A DNA stretch of 8,657 nt from an uncultured Clostridia bacterium (GCA_947072265.1 CAMTHN010000021.1:1-8657); one strand, 5' to 3'. Counted from the first letter of the stretch, positions 1-5,762 are shown. Translations and numbers: made by a program. Notes: generated by a model from the sequence alone, not told the origin.

Positions 1-350
1 CCATAAAATGATAGAGAAATATATAATAATAAGTGTATTACTAAAGAAAATATACTTATTATGAAAGATTTTTTAAAATTTTGTTTAAAAGATTGTAAAA
101 AGTCGTGAAATAAAAAAATAGAATTATGAGTCGCGAAATTTTTCATTATATAACTAGTGGCAGATAGGGCAGGACCAATTGTAACTAGTGGTATAGAAAA
201 TAAAATAAATATAAAATTTAATTGAAGCAATTTCCAAAATTTTTGAAAATATATTTCAGTATAATAAAATATTTTTCTTTTTTTCTTTTTAGTTTTATCT
301 ATACCTTTTCCTGGAGGCGGAGAATGTATAAAAGAAAAAAAATTTGCCAT
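1..350 (-). CDS. DUF624/YesL-like membrane protein, C-terminus cut by the window edge
   Basis: An open frame of 116 codons starts at an ATG (complement of 348-350) and continues past base 1 without a stop, so only the N-terminal half is visible (family proteins are about 200 residues). A GGGAG Shine-Dalgarno lies about 8 nt upstream of the ATG. The protein begins with a basic, proline-containing stretch (SPPPGKG near residues 10-16, then KKKKRK), followed by FWKLLQLN (38-45) and a membrane segment with the motif SIPLVTIGPALSATSYIMKN (52-71). That motif, with FWK and the conserved Thr-x-Gly-Pro-Ala, is typical of DUF624 (B. subtilis YesL). A second membrane segment begins near residue 95. Molecular function of the family is not established; some members lie in sugar-uptake loci, but nothing here points to sugars. 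It starts 26 nt after the spoIIM stop, so the two are probably co-transcribed. Family call is good; role unknown. Confidence 0.8.
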   Translation of the reverse strand, partial: MANFFSFIHSPPPGKGIDKTKKKKRKIFYYTEIYFQKFWKLLQLNFIFILFSIPLVTIGPALSATSYIMKNFATHNSIFLFHDFLQSFKQNFKKSFIISIFSLVIHLLLYISLSFY

Positions 351-376
351 AGATATTTCTCCCATTAATAAATTTT

Positions 377-997
377 TTAGAGGTTAAAATTAAAAAAACC
401 CGAAAATATAAAATTTAATAAAGCGTCTAATATAGATGATATAAAACATATTAATATTATAATTATATGTTTTATGGTATAAGTTTTAATAATTTTGTTG
501 TTAATTTCTAATTTTTTGGATGGCATAAAATTAGAAAATATTATAGAAGAAAGCTTTATAGACTCTTTACAAGAAATTATTATACATAATATGTATAATA
601 AATTAGGAATTAGTATAATTATTATACAGTATAAAAATCCTTTTATCTGATATGTAGAGTATATGTACGAAAATATTAAGCCGACTCCCATTCCTTTAAA
701 TATGGGTATTATAAGTGTAATTATGTGACCAATTCCCCAAAATCCAGTTACATATGATAATAATATAATGAGACCAGATGAAAAAAAAGAATAATAAAGT
801 GTTTTAAATATTGCCTGATTATGTCTACTAGATATAAAATTATTTACAATTTCTCCAATATATTTTTCTAAAGATTCTGATGAATATGAAGTTATGAAAT
901 TTCCATAGATAAATCCTATGATAAATAATATAGATATAAACATCATAATATATTTAGAATAGTTAATTGAGCCATATTTTTTATAACTTGTCCTCAT
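377..997 (-). CDS. spoIIM: Stage II sporulation protein M (SpoIIM), engulfment membrane protein
   Basis: A 206-residue integral membrane protein of the SpoIIM/DUF95 family (B. subtilis SpoIIM is 214 residues). About five membrane segments are visible, near residues 16-36, 66-86, 88-112, 120-144 and 175-203. The central stretch GFWGIGHIITLIIPIFKGMG, then IKGF and IPNLLYI, aligns by eye with the conserved core of SpoIIM. In sporulating bacteria SpoIIM anchors the SpoIID-SpoIIP peptidoglycan-degrading machine in the mother-cell membrane during engulfment. I chose the ATG at 997: AAAGGA sits 9 nt upstream. A longer frame opens at a TTG (1006), but that codon directly abuts the Shine-Dalgarno and cannot be served by it. 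The gene follows the SCIFF maturase by 74 nt and precedes a DUF624 gene by 26 nt. Its Shine-Dalgarno lies in an inverted repeat (1006-1060). Mother-cell sigma-E control is known for the family but no clear sigma-E promoter is visible. Confidence 0.82.
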   Translation of the reverse strand: MRTSYKKYGSINYSKYIMMFISILFIIGFIYGNFITSYSSESLEKYIGEIVNNFISSRHNQAIFKTLYYSFFSSGLIILLSYVTGFWGIGHIITLIIPIFKGMGVGLIFSYIYSTYQIKGFLYCIIIILIPNLLYILCIIISCKESIKLSSIIFSNFMPSKKLEINNKIIKTYTIKHIIIILICFISSILDALLNFIFSGFFNFNL

Positions 998-1005
998 AAA
1001 AATCA

Positions 1006-1060
1006 ATCCTTTACTTTTTAGATATAGATATTATATATATATTCAAATAAAGTAAAGGAT
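1006..1060 (-). promoter_or_regulatory. Inverted repeat covering the spoIIM Shine-Dalgarno
   Basis: Perfect 12-bp arms at 1006-1017 and 1049-1060 (ATCCTTTACTTT and its complement) are separated by 31 nt. Read on the minus strand, the 5' arm begins 12 nt after the maturase stop codon and the 3' arm contains the AAAGGA Shine-Dalgarno of spoIIM, ending 8 nt before its ATG. No run of T follows the stem, so it does not look like an intrinsic terminator. A read-through transcript from the maturase gene would fold and hide the ribosome site, while a transcript started inside the loop would not. The pairing is seen directly; the regulatory role is inference. Confidence 0.5.
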
Positions 1061-1071
1061 ATGATTTTATT

Positions 1072-2430
1072 TTAGGCTAGTGCTGCTTTTATCATTATAG
1101 CACATTCTATTCGCTTTTTTTGTAGTGTACAGTAGATATGATTAGGTTGTAGAATATCTTTTTGATATTCTACATTATTTGCACTACATCCACCACTACA
1201 ATAAAGTCTTGCCCAACATGTAGAACACTCTGGTTTGTGGTATATAGTTGTTTTTGTAAAGAAATCTTTTTTTTCTTCATCTATTCTCAAACCATCATTT
1301 AAATTTCCAATAATCCAATCTTTTTTTCCCACAAATTGATGGCAGGGATAGATCTCGTCATCAGGAGTTATTGCTATGTATTCATTTCCGCATCCGCATC
1401 CACGAATACGTTTTATAGCACATGGTCCCTGTTCAAGATCTATATAAAAATGGAAAAAATTTATTTCTTTTCCTTCTTTTTTACGCTTGATTATTTCTAA
1501 CGAAAGTTTTTCATATTCATTACAAACTATAGGAAGGTCTTTTGTGGTTATAGCATAGTCTTTATCTTCTTTAGAAACTACAGGTTCGACAGATATATGT
1601 ACAAATCCATAATCGTTTAAATGTATGACATCTTTTGCAAAATCAAGATTATATTTTGTAAATGTCCCTCTAATATAATAATCTTTTAAACCTCTAGTAT
1701 CCACTAATTTTTTATACTTATCTATAATAGAATCATAGCATCCAGATCCATCAACTCTAGGTCTAAGTTTATCGTTTATTTCTTTTCTACCATCAATAGA
1801 TAGAACAGCATTAGACATTTCAGCATTTATGAATTTTGTATTGTCATCGTTTAATAAAATTCCATTTGTTGTCATGGTGAATCTAAAGACTTTATTATAT
1901 TCTTTTTCTTTACTTCGAGCATACGCAACGGTTTCTTTTACAACATTCATATTCATTAGTGGTTCTCCACCAAAAAAGTCTACTTCTAAATTGCGACGAC
2001 CTTTAGAGTGGTATAGTAGATAGTCTATAGAATTTTTTGCTGTTTCTATTGTCATCATTTTTCGACCCGTTCCAAAATCACCTGTTGAAGCAAAACAGTA
2101 TGTGCATCTTAGATTACAGTCATGTGCAACATGTAGACACATTGCTTTAATAGGTGATGAAGAAATTTTAGATATAATAGTATGATATTCATCTGTAGTA
2201 AATAATGATTGATCATTATATAAAGAAAAAATTTCATTATATGATGAAATAATCTCTGATTCTAGGTAAGTTTTTGACAATTTCAAAAGAATATCATTTG
2301 GACATTCTTTTTCTAAATTTCCTGAAATAAGATTTAATATATCGTATGTAATATCATCAACAATATGGACACCACCACTATTTATATCTAGAACAATATT
2401 AAATCCATTTAGTTTATATTTATGTATCAT
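1072..2430 (-). CDS. scfB: SCIFF peptide maturase, radical SAM/SPASM thioether-forming enzyme
   Basis: A 452-residue radical SAM enzyme that installs thioether crosslinks between cysteines and acceptor residues in the SCIFF peptide encoded just upstream (ranthipeptide class). The [4Fe-4S]/SAM motif CxxxCxxC is C105, C109, C112 (CNLRCTYC). FFGGEPLMN (152-160) is the SAM-binding GGEP motif. The C-terminal SPASM region binds auxiliary iron-sulfur clusters: cysteines at 337, 345, 347, 363, then CX2CX5CX3C at 402, 405, 411, 415, and C434. The N-terminal about 90 residues, starting MIHKYKLNGFNIVLDINSG, resemble the peptide-recognition (RRE-like) domain of known SCIFF maturases such as CteB and Tte1186. 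Length fits the family. The nearest Shine-Dalgarno (AAAGGAG) is about 15 nt from the ATG, longer than ideal and likely to lower translation. A hairpin between the peptide gene and this gene should also reduce transcription. Cytoplasmic enzyme. Confidence 0.95.
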   Translation of the reverse strand: MIHKYKLNGFNIVLDINSGGVHIVDDITYDILNLISGNLEKECPNDILLKLSKTYLESEIISSYNEIFSLYNDQSLFTTDEYHTIISKISSSPIKAMCLHVAHDCNLRCTYCFASTGDFGTGRKMMTIETAKNSIDYLLYHSKGRRNLEVDFFGGEPLMNMNVVKETVAYARSKEKEYNKVFRFTMTTNGILLNDDNTKFINAEMSNAVLSIDGRKEINDKLRPRVDGSGCYDSIIDKYKKLVDTRGLKDYYIRGTFTKYNLDFAKDVIHLNDYGFVHISVEPVVSKEDKDYAITTKDLPIVCNEYEKLSLEIIKRKKEGKEINFFHFYIDLEQGPCAIKRIRGCGCGNEYIAITPDDEIYPCHQFVGKKDWIIGNLNDGLRIDEEKKDFFTKTTIYHKPECSTCWARLYCSGGCSANNVEYQKDILQPNHIYCTLQKKRIECAIMIKAALA

Positions 2431-2472
2431 ATTTTATTTAAAAAGCTCCTTTAAGATAAAAAGCAGACTAAC

Positions 2473-2506
2473 AAAAAGTTAAGAGATAATTATCTCTTAA
2501 CTTTTT
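2473..2506 (-). terminator. Hairpin terminator/attenuator between SCIFF and its maturase
   Basis: Arms 2473-2488 and 2491-2506 are perfectly complementary over 16 bp (AAAAAGTTAAGAGATA and its complement), with only AT between them, so the real loop is formed by opening the inner pairs. On the minus strand the stem ends in CTTTTT, giving the U-tract of an intrinsic terminator. The first stem base lies 1 nt after the SCIFF stop codon. Because the maturase gene follows only 42 nt further on, this probably acts as a partial terminator that yields mostly SCIFF mRNA and some read-through into the maturase. The symmetric sequence would also terminate transcription from the other direction. Confidence 0.75.
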
Positions 2507-2507
2507 A

Positions 2508-2660
2508 TTAGTTATCTCTTTCGCATTTTTGATTTGCAACTGTACAAGAGGTTTTACAAGCAGACTGGCAAGAAGCCTGGCATTCTCCACAACCGCCTTT
2601 TGAAGCGTTTTTTTTAAGGTTAACTTTATTAAGTGTTAGTATATGTTTAATATTAAACAC
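2508..2660 (-). CDS. scfA: SCIFF ranthipeptide precursor (six cysteines in forty-five)
   Basis: A small gene encoding 50 residues from a GTG (complement of 2658-2660), or 47 from the ATT three codons later. Six cysteines at 24, 27, 31, 35, 39 and 46 (GTG numbering) follow CX2CX3CX3CX3CX6C. The core GGCGECQASCQSACKTSC followed by TVANQKCE is the near-invariant SCIFF signature of Clostridia. The peptide is the substrate of the radical SAM maturase encoded next to it, which makes Cys-to-Thr type thioethers; biological role is unsettled, with reports of links to cell-density signalling in some clostridia. The start is unusual. The Shine-Dalgarno AGGGGGTG includes the GTG itself, leaving zero spacing, whereas the in-frame ATT at 2649-2651 is 6 nt downstream and would give MKHILTLN, matching the usual SCIFF N-terminus MKHIKTLN. 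There is no ATG anywhere in the frame. Coordinates are given for the GTG; 2508-2651 is at least as likely. Confidence 0.95.
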   Translation of the reverse strand: MFNIKHILTLNKVNLKKNASKGGCGECQASCQSACKTSCTVANQKCERDN

Positions 2661-2687
2661 CCCCTAAATTATCTTTTATTAATTGTA

Positions 2688-2716
2688 ATTATAATATATA
2701 AAATAATTATTTTCAA
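2688..2716 (-). promoter_or_regulatory. Sigma-A-type promoter of the SCIFF gene
   Basis: On the minus strand TTGAAA (complement of 2711-2716) and TATAAT (complement of 2688-2693) are separated by exactly 17 bp. The predicted start is near 2681, about 20 nt before the GTG and 30 nt before the ATT candidate start. It lies in the 64-bp gap after the TIGR04086 gene, so SCIFF does not depend on read-through from upstream. Confidence 0.7.
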
Positions 2717-2724
2717 CTAAAACT

Positions 2725-3120
2725 TTATATTTTTTGTTTAAGATTAACTCCAAGTATCCCACCAATTGTAGAACAGATTATTATAATGAATAATCTGGAA
2801 ATTCCTAGCATTGTAATTCCAGACTTAAATATCAGTAGTGAAACTAATATTATATATATTGATAGTATAATACCTGTAATAAATCCGAATAATATTCCTT
2901 TTGATTTTATAAATCTTGAAGATAGTATTCCAGAGATAAGTCCAGATATAGCTAAAGATATAGTAGAAATAATAGATGCTAGATAGTTTGGGATATTAAA
3001 TTTAACAACTAATATTGCCGATAAAAATGCTATAAGTATTGATATAGAAAGTCCTATTATAGAAGAAATTAACATGTATTTTATGCATTTTAAATTAATT
3101 AAACTATTTTTTTCTTTCAA
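2725..3120 (-). CDS. TIGR04086/YrzE-like four-helix membrane protein
   Basis: A 131-residue protein with a short charged N-terminus (MKEKNS) and four predicted membrane segments, about residues 17-39, 46-66, 75-98 and 105-126, ending in the basic tail KQK. Glycine-rich helices (ISGLISGIL, FGFITGII, STIGGILG) and its place between yajC and the SCIFF gene match the TIGR04086 family (related to B. subtilis YrzE), which often lies next to yajC in Firmicutes. Function is unknown; location beside yajC suggests, but does not show, a link to the Sec membrane. The ATG is served by GAGGGAG about 9 nt upstream, which lies within a 29-bp perfect inverted repeat (3123-3191). The family call rests on size, topology and neighbours rather than on a catalytic motif. 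Confidence 0.72.
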   Translation of the reverse strand: MKEKNSLINLKCIKYMLISSIIGLSISILIAFLSAILVVKFNIPNYLASIISTISLAISGLISGILSSRFIKSKGILFGFITGIILSIYIILVSLLIFKSGITMLGISRLFIIIICSTIGGILGVNLKQKI

Positions 3121-3122
3121 AT

Positions 3123-3191
3123 TATAAATCTCCCTCTTTGAATATATTTTAAAATCATTTTGTAAAATATATTCAAAGAGGGAGATTTATA
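3123..3191 (-). promoter_or_regulatory. 29-bp perfect inverted repeat enclosing the Shine-Dalgarno of the TIGR04086 gene
   Basis: Arms 3123-3151 and 3163-3191 are perfectly complementary over 29 bp with an 11-nt loop. On the minus strand the 5' arm begins 17 nt after the yajC stop codon; the 3' arm contains the AGAGGGAG ribosome site and ends 2 nt before the ATG of the next gene. No T-run follows in either direction, so an ordinary intrinsic terminator is unlikely. In a yajC read-through transcript the stem would bury the ribosome site. A transcript beginning in or after the loop would leave it free; TTGAAT and TAAAAT are present on the minus strand but 19 bp apart, so a promoter here is uncertain. 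Confidence 0.65.
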
Positions 3192-3208
3192 TGCATTTAT
3201 ATATAATT

Positions 3209-3592
3209 TTATTTACTAGATTCTTTTGATATTTGTTTAGCAATCTCTGGAGCAGCTTCTTTTGGTTCTTGTAAAACTTGATTTGCTTGAACTGCCCATC
3301 TTTTTATTCTTATTTTATTTTTATCGCTTCCTGTTTCTACTAAAATTGTATCGTCTTTTAAACTAACAACTCTTCCAACAATTCCTCCAGCTGTGACTAC
3401 TTCGTCTCCAATTTGTAAGGAATTTCTCATATTTTGAGCTTCTTTTTCTCTCTTTTTTTGTGGTTTTATTAAAAGAAAATACATAACAAGAAACATAATA
3501 ATAATAGGTAACAAAGATAATAATAACCCTGGAACACCTCCGCTACCAGCTGGAGCATCTATAGGGTCAACATTTAGTGGATAGAAATTCAT
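3209..3592 (-). CDS. yajC: Preprotein translocase subunit YajC
   Basis: A 127-residue single-span membrane protein, an accessory subunit associated with SecDF-YidC and the SecYEG protein-export channel. A Gly/Pro-rich N-terminus (DAPAGSGGVPG, residues 12-22) precedes one membrane helix (about 23-43). It is followed by the family signature LIKPQKKREKE (41-51) and the cytoplasmic GDEVVTAGGIVG motif (62-73) with KIRIKRWAVQ after it. The C-terminus is a charged, probably flexible tail. GAGGTG lies 4 nt upstream of the ATG, a short but workable distance. The gene has its own promoter at 3628-3656 and is first of the minus-strand series leading to SCIFF. secD and secF, often nearby in related genomes, are not in this window. 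Confidence 0.95.
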   Translation of the reverse strand: MNFYPLNVDPIDAPAGSGGVPGLLLSLLPIIIMFLVMYFLLIKPQKKREKEAQNMRNSLQIGDEVVTAGGIVGRVVSLKDDTILVETGSDKNKIRIKRWAVQANQVLQEPKEAAPEIAKQISKESSK

Positions 3593-3627
3593 AAAAACAC
3601 CTCAAATTCAAATTGATTTTCTAGTTG

Positions 3628-3656
3628 ATTATACATTTAAATAATTATTTATTCAA
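3628..3656 (-). promoter_or_regulatory. Sigma-A-type promoter of yajC
   Basis: Minus-strand TTGAAT (complement of 3651-3656) and TATAAT (complement of 3628-3633) have a 17-bp spacer. The predicted start near 3621 gives a leader of about 28 nt before the yajC ATG. It is back to back with the rightward promoter at 3678-3706, with only 21 bp between the two -35 boxes. Confidence 0.65.
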
Positions 3657-3677
3657 GTATATTATTATAAAAAATTA

Positions 3678-3706
3678 TTGATATAATAATAGTATTATTT
3701 TATAAT
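3678..3706 (+). promoter_or_regulatory. Sigma-A-type promoter of the ECF transporter gene
   Basis: TTGATA (3678-3683) and a perfect TATAAT (3701-3706) are 17 bp apart, 5 of 6 and 6 of 6 matches to consensus. The expected start near 3713 leaves a leader of roughly 38 nt to the ATG at 3751. That is too short for a metabolite riboswitch, so any vitamin control would need another mechanism. Confidence 0.68.
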
Positions 3707-3750
3707 TTAAATTATGATATATAAATATATATTTATGGAGAGTTTATTTT

Positions 3751-4371
3751 ATGAAAAAAACGAATAGATTTAGGGAAATGACTTTACTAAGTTTTTTTAT
3801 TGCAATTATATTTACTCTATCATTAACATCTTTTGGATTTATTCCTATTGGTATCGTAAAAGCTACAATAGTTCATATACCTGTTGTAATAGGAAGTATT
3901 ATATTTGGACCTGTTGCAGGAGGGATATTGGGGTTTTGTTTTGGAGTATCTAGTCTGATAGTTAATACTTTTATGCCTACTATAACATCTTTTGTATTTT
4001 CACCTTTTTATTCTTTTGGTGAAATAAGCGGAAATTTATATAGTTTAATTGTATGTTTTATACCTAGAATTTTTATAGGAATTTTTCCTTGGTATGCATC
4101 GTTTATATTATCCAAGTTTAAATTAAATGAGAATATTAAATATTCTATTATAGGTTTTTTTTCATCTATTATTCATACTATTCTAGTTATTATTATGATT
4201 GTTATATTTTTTATAGATGATTATGCTATTGCGAAAGATATGCCTGTATCTAGGGTATTTGGATTTTTAATAGGAATTATATCTATTAACGGAGTTATAG
4301 AAGCTATTATTTGCTCTATAATAGTTTCTATAATTTCTCCATTTTTAATTAAATTTCATAGTATAAAATAA
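3751..4371 (+). CDS. ECF transporter substrate-binding (S) subunit, vitamin type (possibly pantothenate)
   Basis: A 206-residue, highly hydrophobic protein with about six membrane segments, the size and topology of energy-coupling-factor S components. A short basic N-terminus (MKKTNRFREM) leads to helix 1 (about 11-30), the region that contacts the EcfT subunit. The stretch HIPVVIGSIIFGPVAGGILG (42-61), then FGVSSLIVNTFMPTITSFVFSPF (64-86), and the C-terminal INGVIEAIICSIIVSIISPF region are typical of the PF12822 group. By memory the HIP...GP...FG...SPF pattern resembles pantothenate (PanT-like) members, but the substrate cannot be read reliably from sequence. No ecfA or ecfT gene is in the window, so it presumably shares an ECF module encoded elsewhere. 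GGAGAG lies 8-9 nt before the ATG. Its last six codons and stop fall inside the 73-nt palindrome shared with purA. Confidence 0.82.
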   Translation: MKKTNRFREMTLLSFFIAIIFTLSLTSFGFIPIGIVKATIVHIPVVIGSIIFGPVAGGILGFCFGVSSLIVNTFMPTITSFVFSPFYSFGEISGNLYSLIVCFIPRIFIGIFPWYASFILSKFKLNENIKYSIIGFFSSIIHTILVIIMIVIFFIDDYAIAKDMPVSRVFGFLIGIISINGVIEAIICSIIVSIISPFLIKFHSIK

Positions 4372-4423
4372 ATAGAAGGGTGATTTTAAATCACCCTTCT
4401 ATTTATTTTATACTATGAAATTT
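4351..4423. terminator. Two-way terminator: 73-nt perfect palindrome spanning both gene ends
   Basis: Arms 4351-4386 and 4388-4423 are perfectly complementary over 36 bp around a single central T at 4387. The G/C-rich core GAAGGGTGATTT and its complement are followed on each strand by a T-rich run (TATTTATTTTAT), so it should end transcription from both the ECF gene and purA. The palindrome is far longer than a terminator needs: it contains both TAA stop codons, the last six ECF codons (KFHSIK) and the last PurA codons (FIV and the Asn before them). Confidence 0.85.
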
Positions 4424-5682
4424 TGACTTCTGGAGGGGCCAACTCCAACCATAGATATTTTGCATCCGCTTAGTTCTTCAACCTTTTTAAGATATAATTT
4501 ACAATTATCAGGAAGTTCATCATAGCTAGTTATATTAGTTATATCTTCTGTAAAACCTTTACAAGATTCATAAATAGGAGAGCATTCAGCAAGCTCTTCT
4601 AGTGATGGCGGAAAGTAGTCTATTATTGTTCCGTCATTTTTTTTATAATTTTTACAAATCATAATTTCATCCATACCACTTAAAGTATCTAATTTGTTTA
4701 TAGCTAAACTTGTTAGACCATTGACTCTAACGGAATGTCTTAGTATTACAGCATCAAACCATCCAACCCTTCTTGGTCTTCCTGTTGTCGTTCCAAATTC
4801 GTTACCTAATTTTCTTATTTTTTCTCCAGTTTCATTTAAAAGCTCAGTTGGAAAAGGGCCTTTACCAACTCTAGTGGTATATGCTTTAACAACACCTATA
4901 ATTTCATCTATCATAGTTGGCCCAATTCCGCTTCCAATACAAACACCAGCTGATATAGGGTGTGATGATGTAACAAACGGATATGTTCCCATGTCTATGT
5001 CTAAAAGAGTTCCTTGTGCACCTTCAAATAAAATATTTTTATTTTGTTTGAATGCGTTATATATTTCAATTGAAACATCTTTAACATATTTTGAAAGTTT
5101 TTTTGCATATGTTTGATACTCTAAAATAATTTTTTGTATGTCTAAGGAATTTCCATCATAGATTTTTGTAATTATTTTATTTTTTTGTTCGCCAATTTTT
5201 AATGCTTTTTCTATAAAAAGCTTTTCGTTTAGTAGATCTACTAATCTAATACCAACTCTTTCAGCTTTATCCATATAACAAGGACCAATTCCTCTTTTTG
5301 TTGTCCCTATCATATCTTTTCCAAGTTGTTTTTCTGATAGATGATCTATCTCTATATGCCAAGGCATTATTATATGAGCCCTAGGATCTATAAAAAGATT
5401 TTCACAAGAGACACCTCTTGCTATAAGTCCATCAATTTCACCAAGTATGACTTTAGGATCAATTACAACTCCACATCCAATTAAACATAAAGCATCTTTA
5501 TACAGTATTCCAGAAGGGATTAGATGCAATTTATAGACTTGATTTTTGTTTTCAACAGTATGTCCAGCATTGTTTCCGCCTTGTGACCTAACAACGACAT
5601 CTGCATTAGAAGCAAGAATATCTATAATTTTACCTTTTCCTTCATCTCCCCATTGAACACCAACTACAACTTTTGTAGGCAT
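4408..5682 (-). CDS. purA: Adenylosuccinate synthetase
   Basis: A 424-residue cytoplasmic enzyme (usual length about 430) that joins IMP and aspartate using GTP to make adenylosuccinate, the first committed step from IMP to AMP. Family motifs are all present: QWGDEGKGK (10-18) with catalytic Asp13; GGNNAGHT (35-42) with catalytic His41; GTTKRGIGP (126-134); RVGKGPFPTE (271-280); GTTTGRPRRVGW (297-308), the IMP/aspartate-binding loop; and NKLD (329-332) for guanine recognition. The C-terminus GPSRSQNFIV corresponds to the usual GPxRxQTI ending. The ribosome site is weak (TGGGG about 7 nt before the ATG). It stands alone, divergent from spoVAC and convergent with the ECF gene, with no other purine gene nearby, so it may serve either de novo synthesis or salvage of hypoxanthine. 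I see no purine riboswitch upstream. Confidence 0.98.
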   Translation of the reverse strand: MPTKVVVGVQWGDEGKGKIIDILASNADVVVRSQGGNNAGHTVENKNQVYKLHLIPSGILYKDALCLIGCGVVIDPKVILGEIDGLIARGVSCENLFIDPRAHIIMPWHIEIDHLSEKQLGKDMIGTTKRGIGPCYMDKAERVGIRLVDLLNEKLFIEKALKIGEQKNKIITKIYDGNSLDIQKIILEYQTYAKKLSKYVKDVSIEIYNAFKQNKNILFEGAQGTLLDIDMGTYPFVTSSHPISAGVCIGSGIGPTMIDEIIGVVKAYTTRVGKGPFPTELLNETGEKIRKLGNEFGTTTGRPRRVGWFDAVILRHSVRVNGLTSLAINKLDTLSGMDEIMICKNYKKNDGTIIDYFPPSLEELAECSPIYESCKGFTEDITNITSYDELPDNCKLYLKKVEELSGCKISMVGVGPSRSQNFIV

Positions 5683-5725
5683 TTTAAAACCCCATTTCAG
5701 TTATCAAAGTAAAAAATCTAATAAT

Positions 5726-5734
5726 ATTATAGCA
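5726..5734 (-). promoter_or_regulatory. Extended -10 promoter of purA
   Basis: On the minus strand TGC precedes a perfect TATAAT (complement of 5726-5731), the TGn extended -10 arrangement. No good -35 box is present 16-18 bp upstream, where the sequence is A and T runs, which fits an extended -10 promoter. The predicted start near 5719 gives a leader of about 37 nt. Confidence 0.55.
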
Positions 5735-5762
5735 GAAAAAAATTTTTTATAAAAGGGAAAAA

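Noticed and set aside
26..62. 13-bp A/T hairpin that might be a terminator
   Set aside because: It lies within the DUF624 coding frame, contains a G-U/A-C mismatch and has almost no G/C; chance in this composition is likely.
998..1006. TTG start giving SpoIIM three extra residues
   Set aside because: The TTG directly abuts the AAAGGA ribosome site with no spacing; the ATG at 997 is correctly spaced.
1829..2023. Plus-strand open frame of 64 codons
   Set aside because: Lies wholly antisense inside the radical SAM maturase gene, whose motifs are unmistakable; no ribosome site of note.
2786..2986. Plus-strand open frame of 66 codons
   Set aside because: Antisense to the four-helix membrane protein; the Ile/Asp/Pro pattern is the mirror of hydrophobic codons.
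4694..5116. Plus-strand open frame of 140 codons
   Set aside because: Antisense to purA; the purA frame contains every family motif across this stretch.
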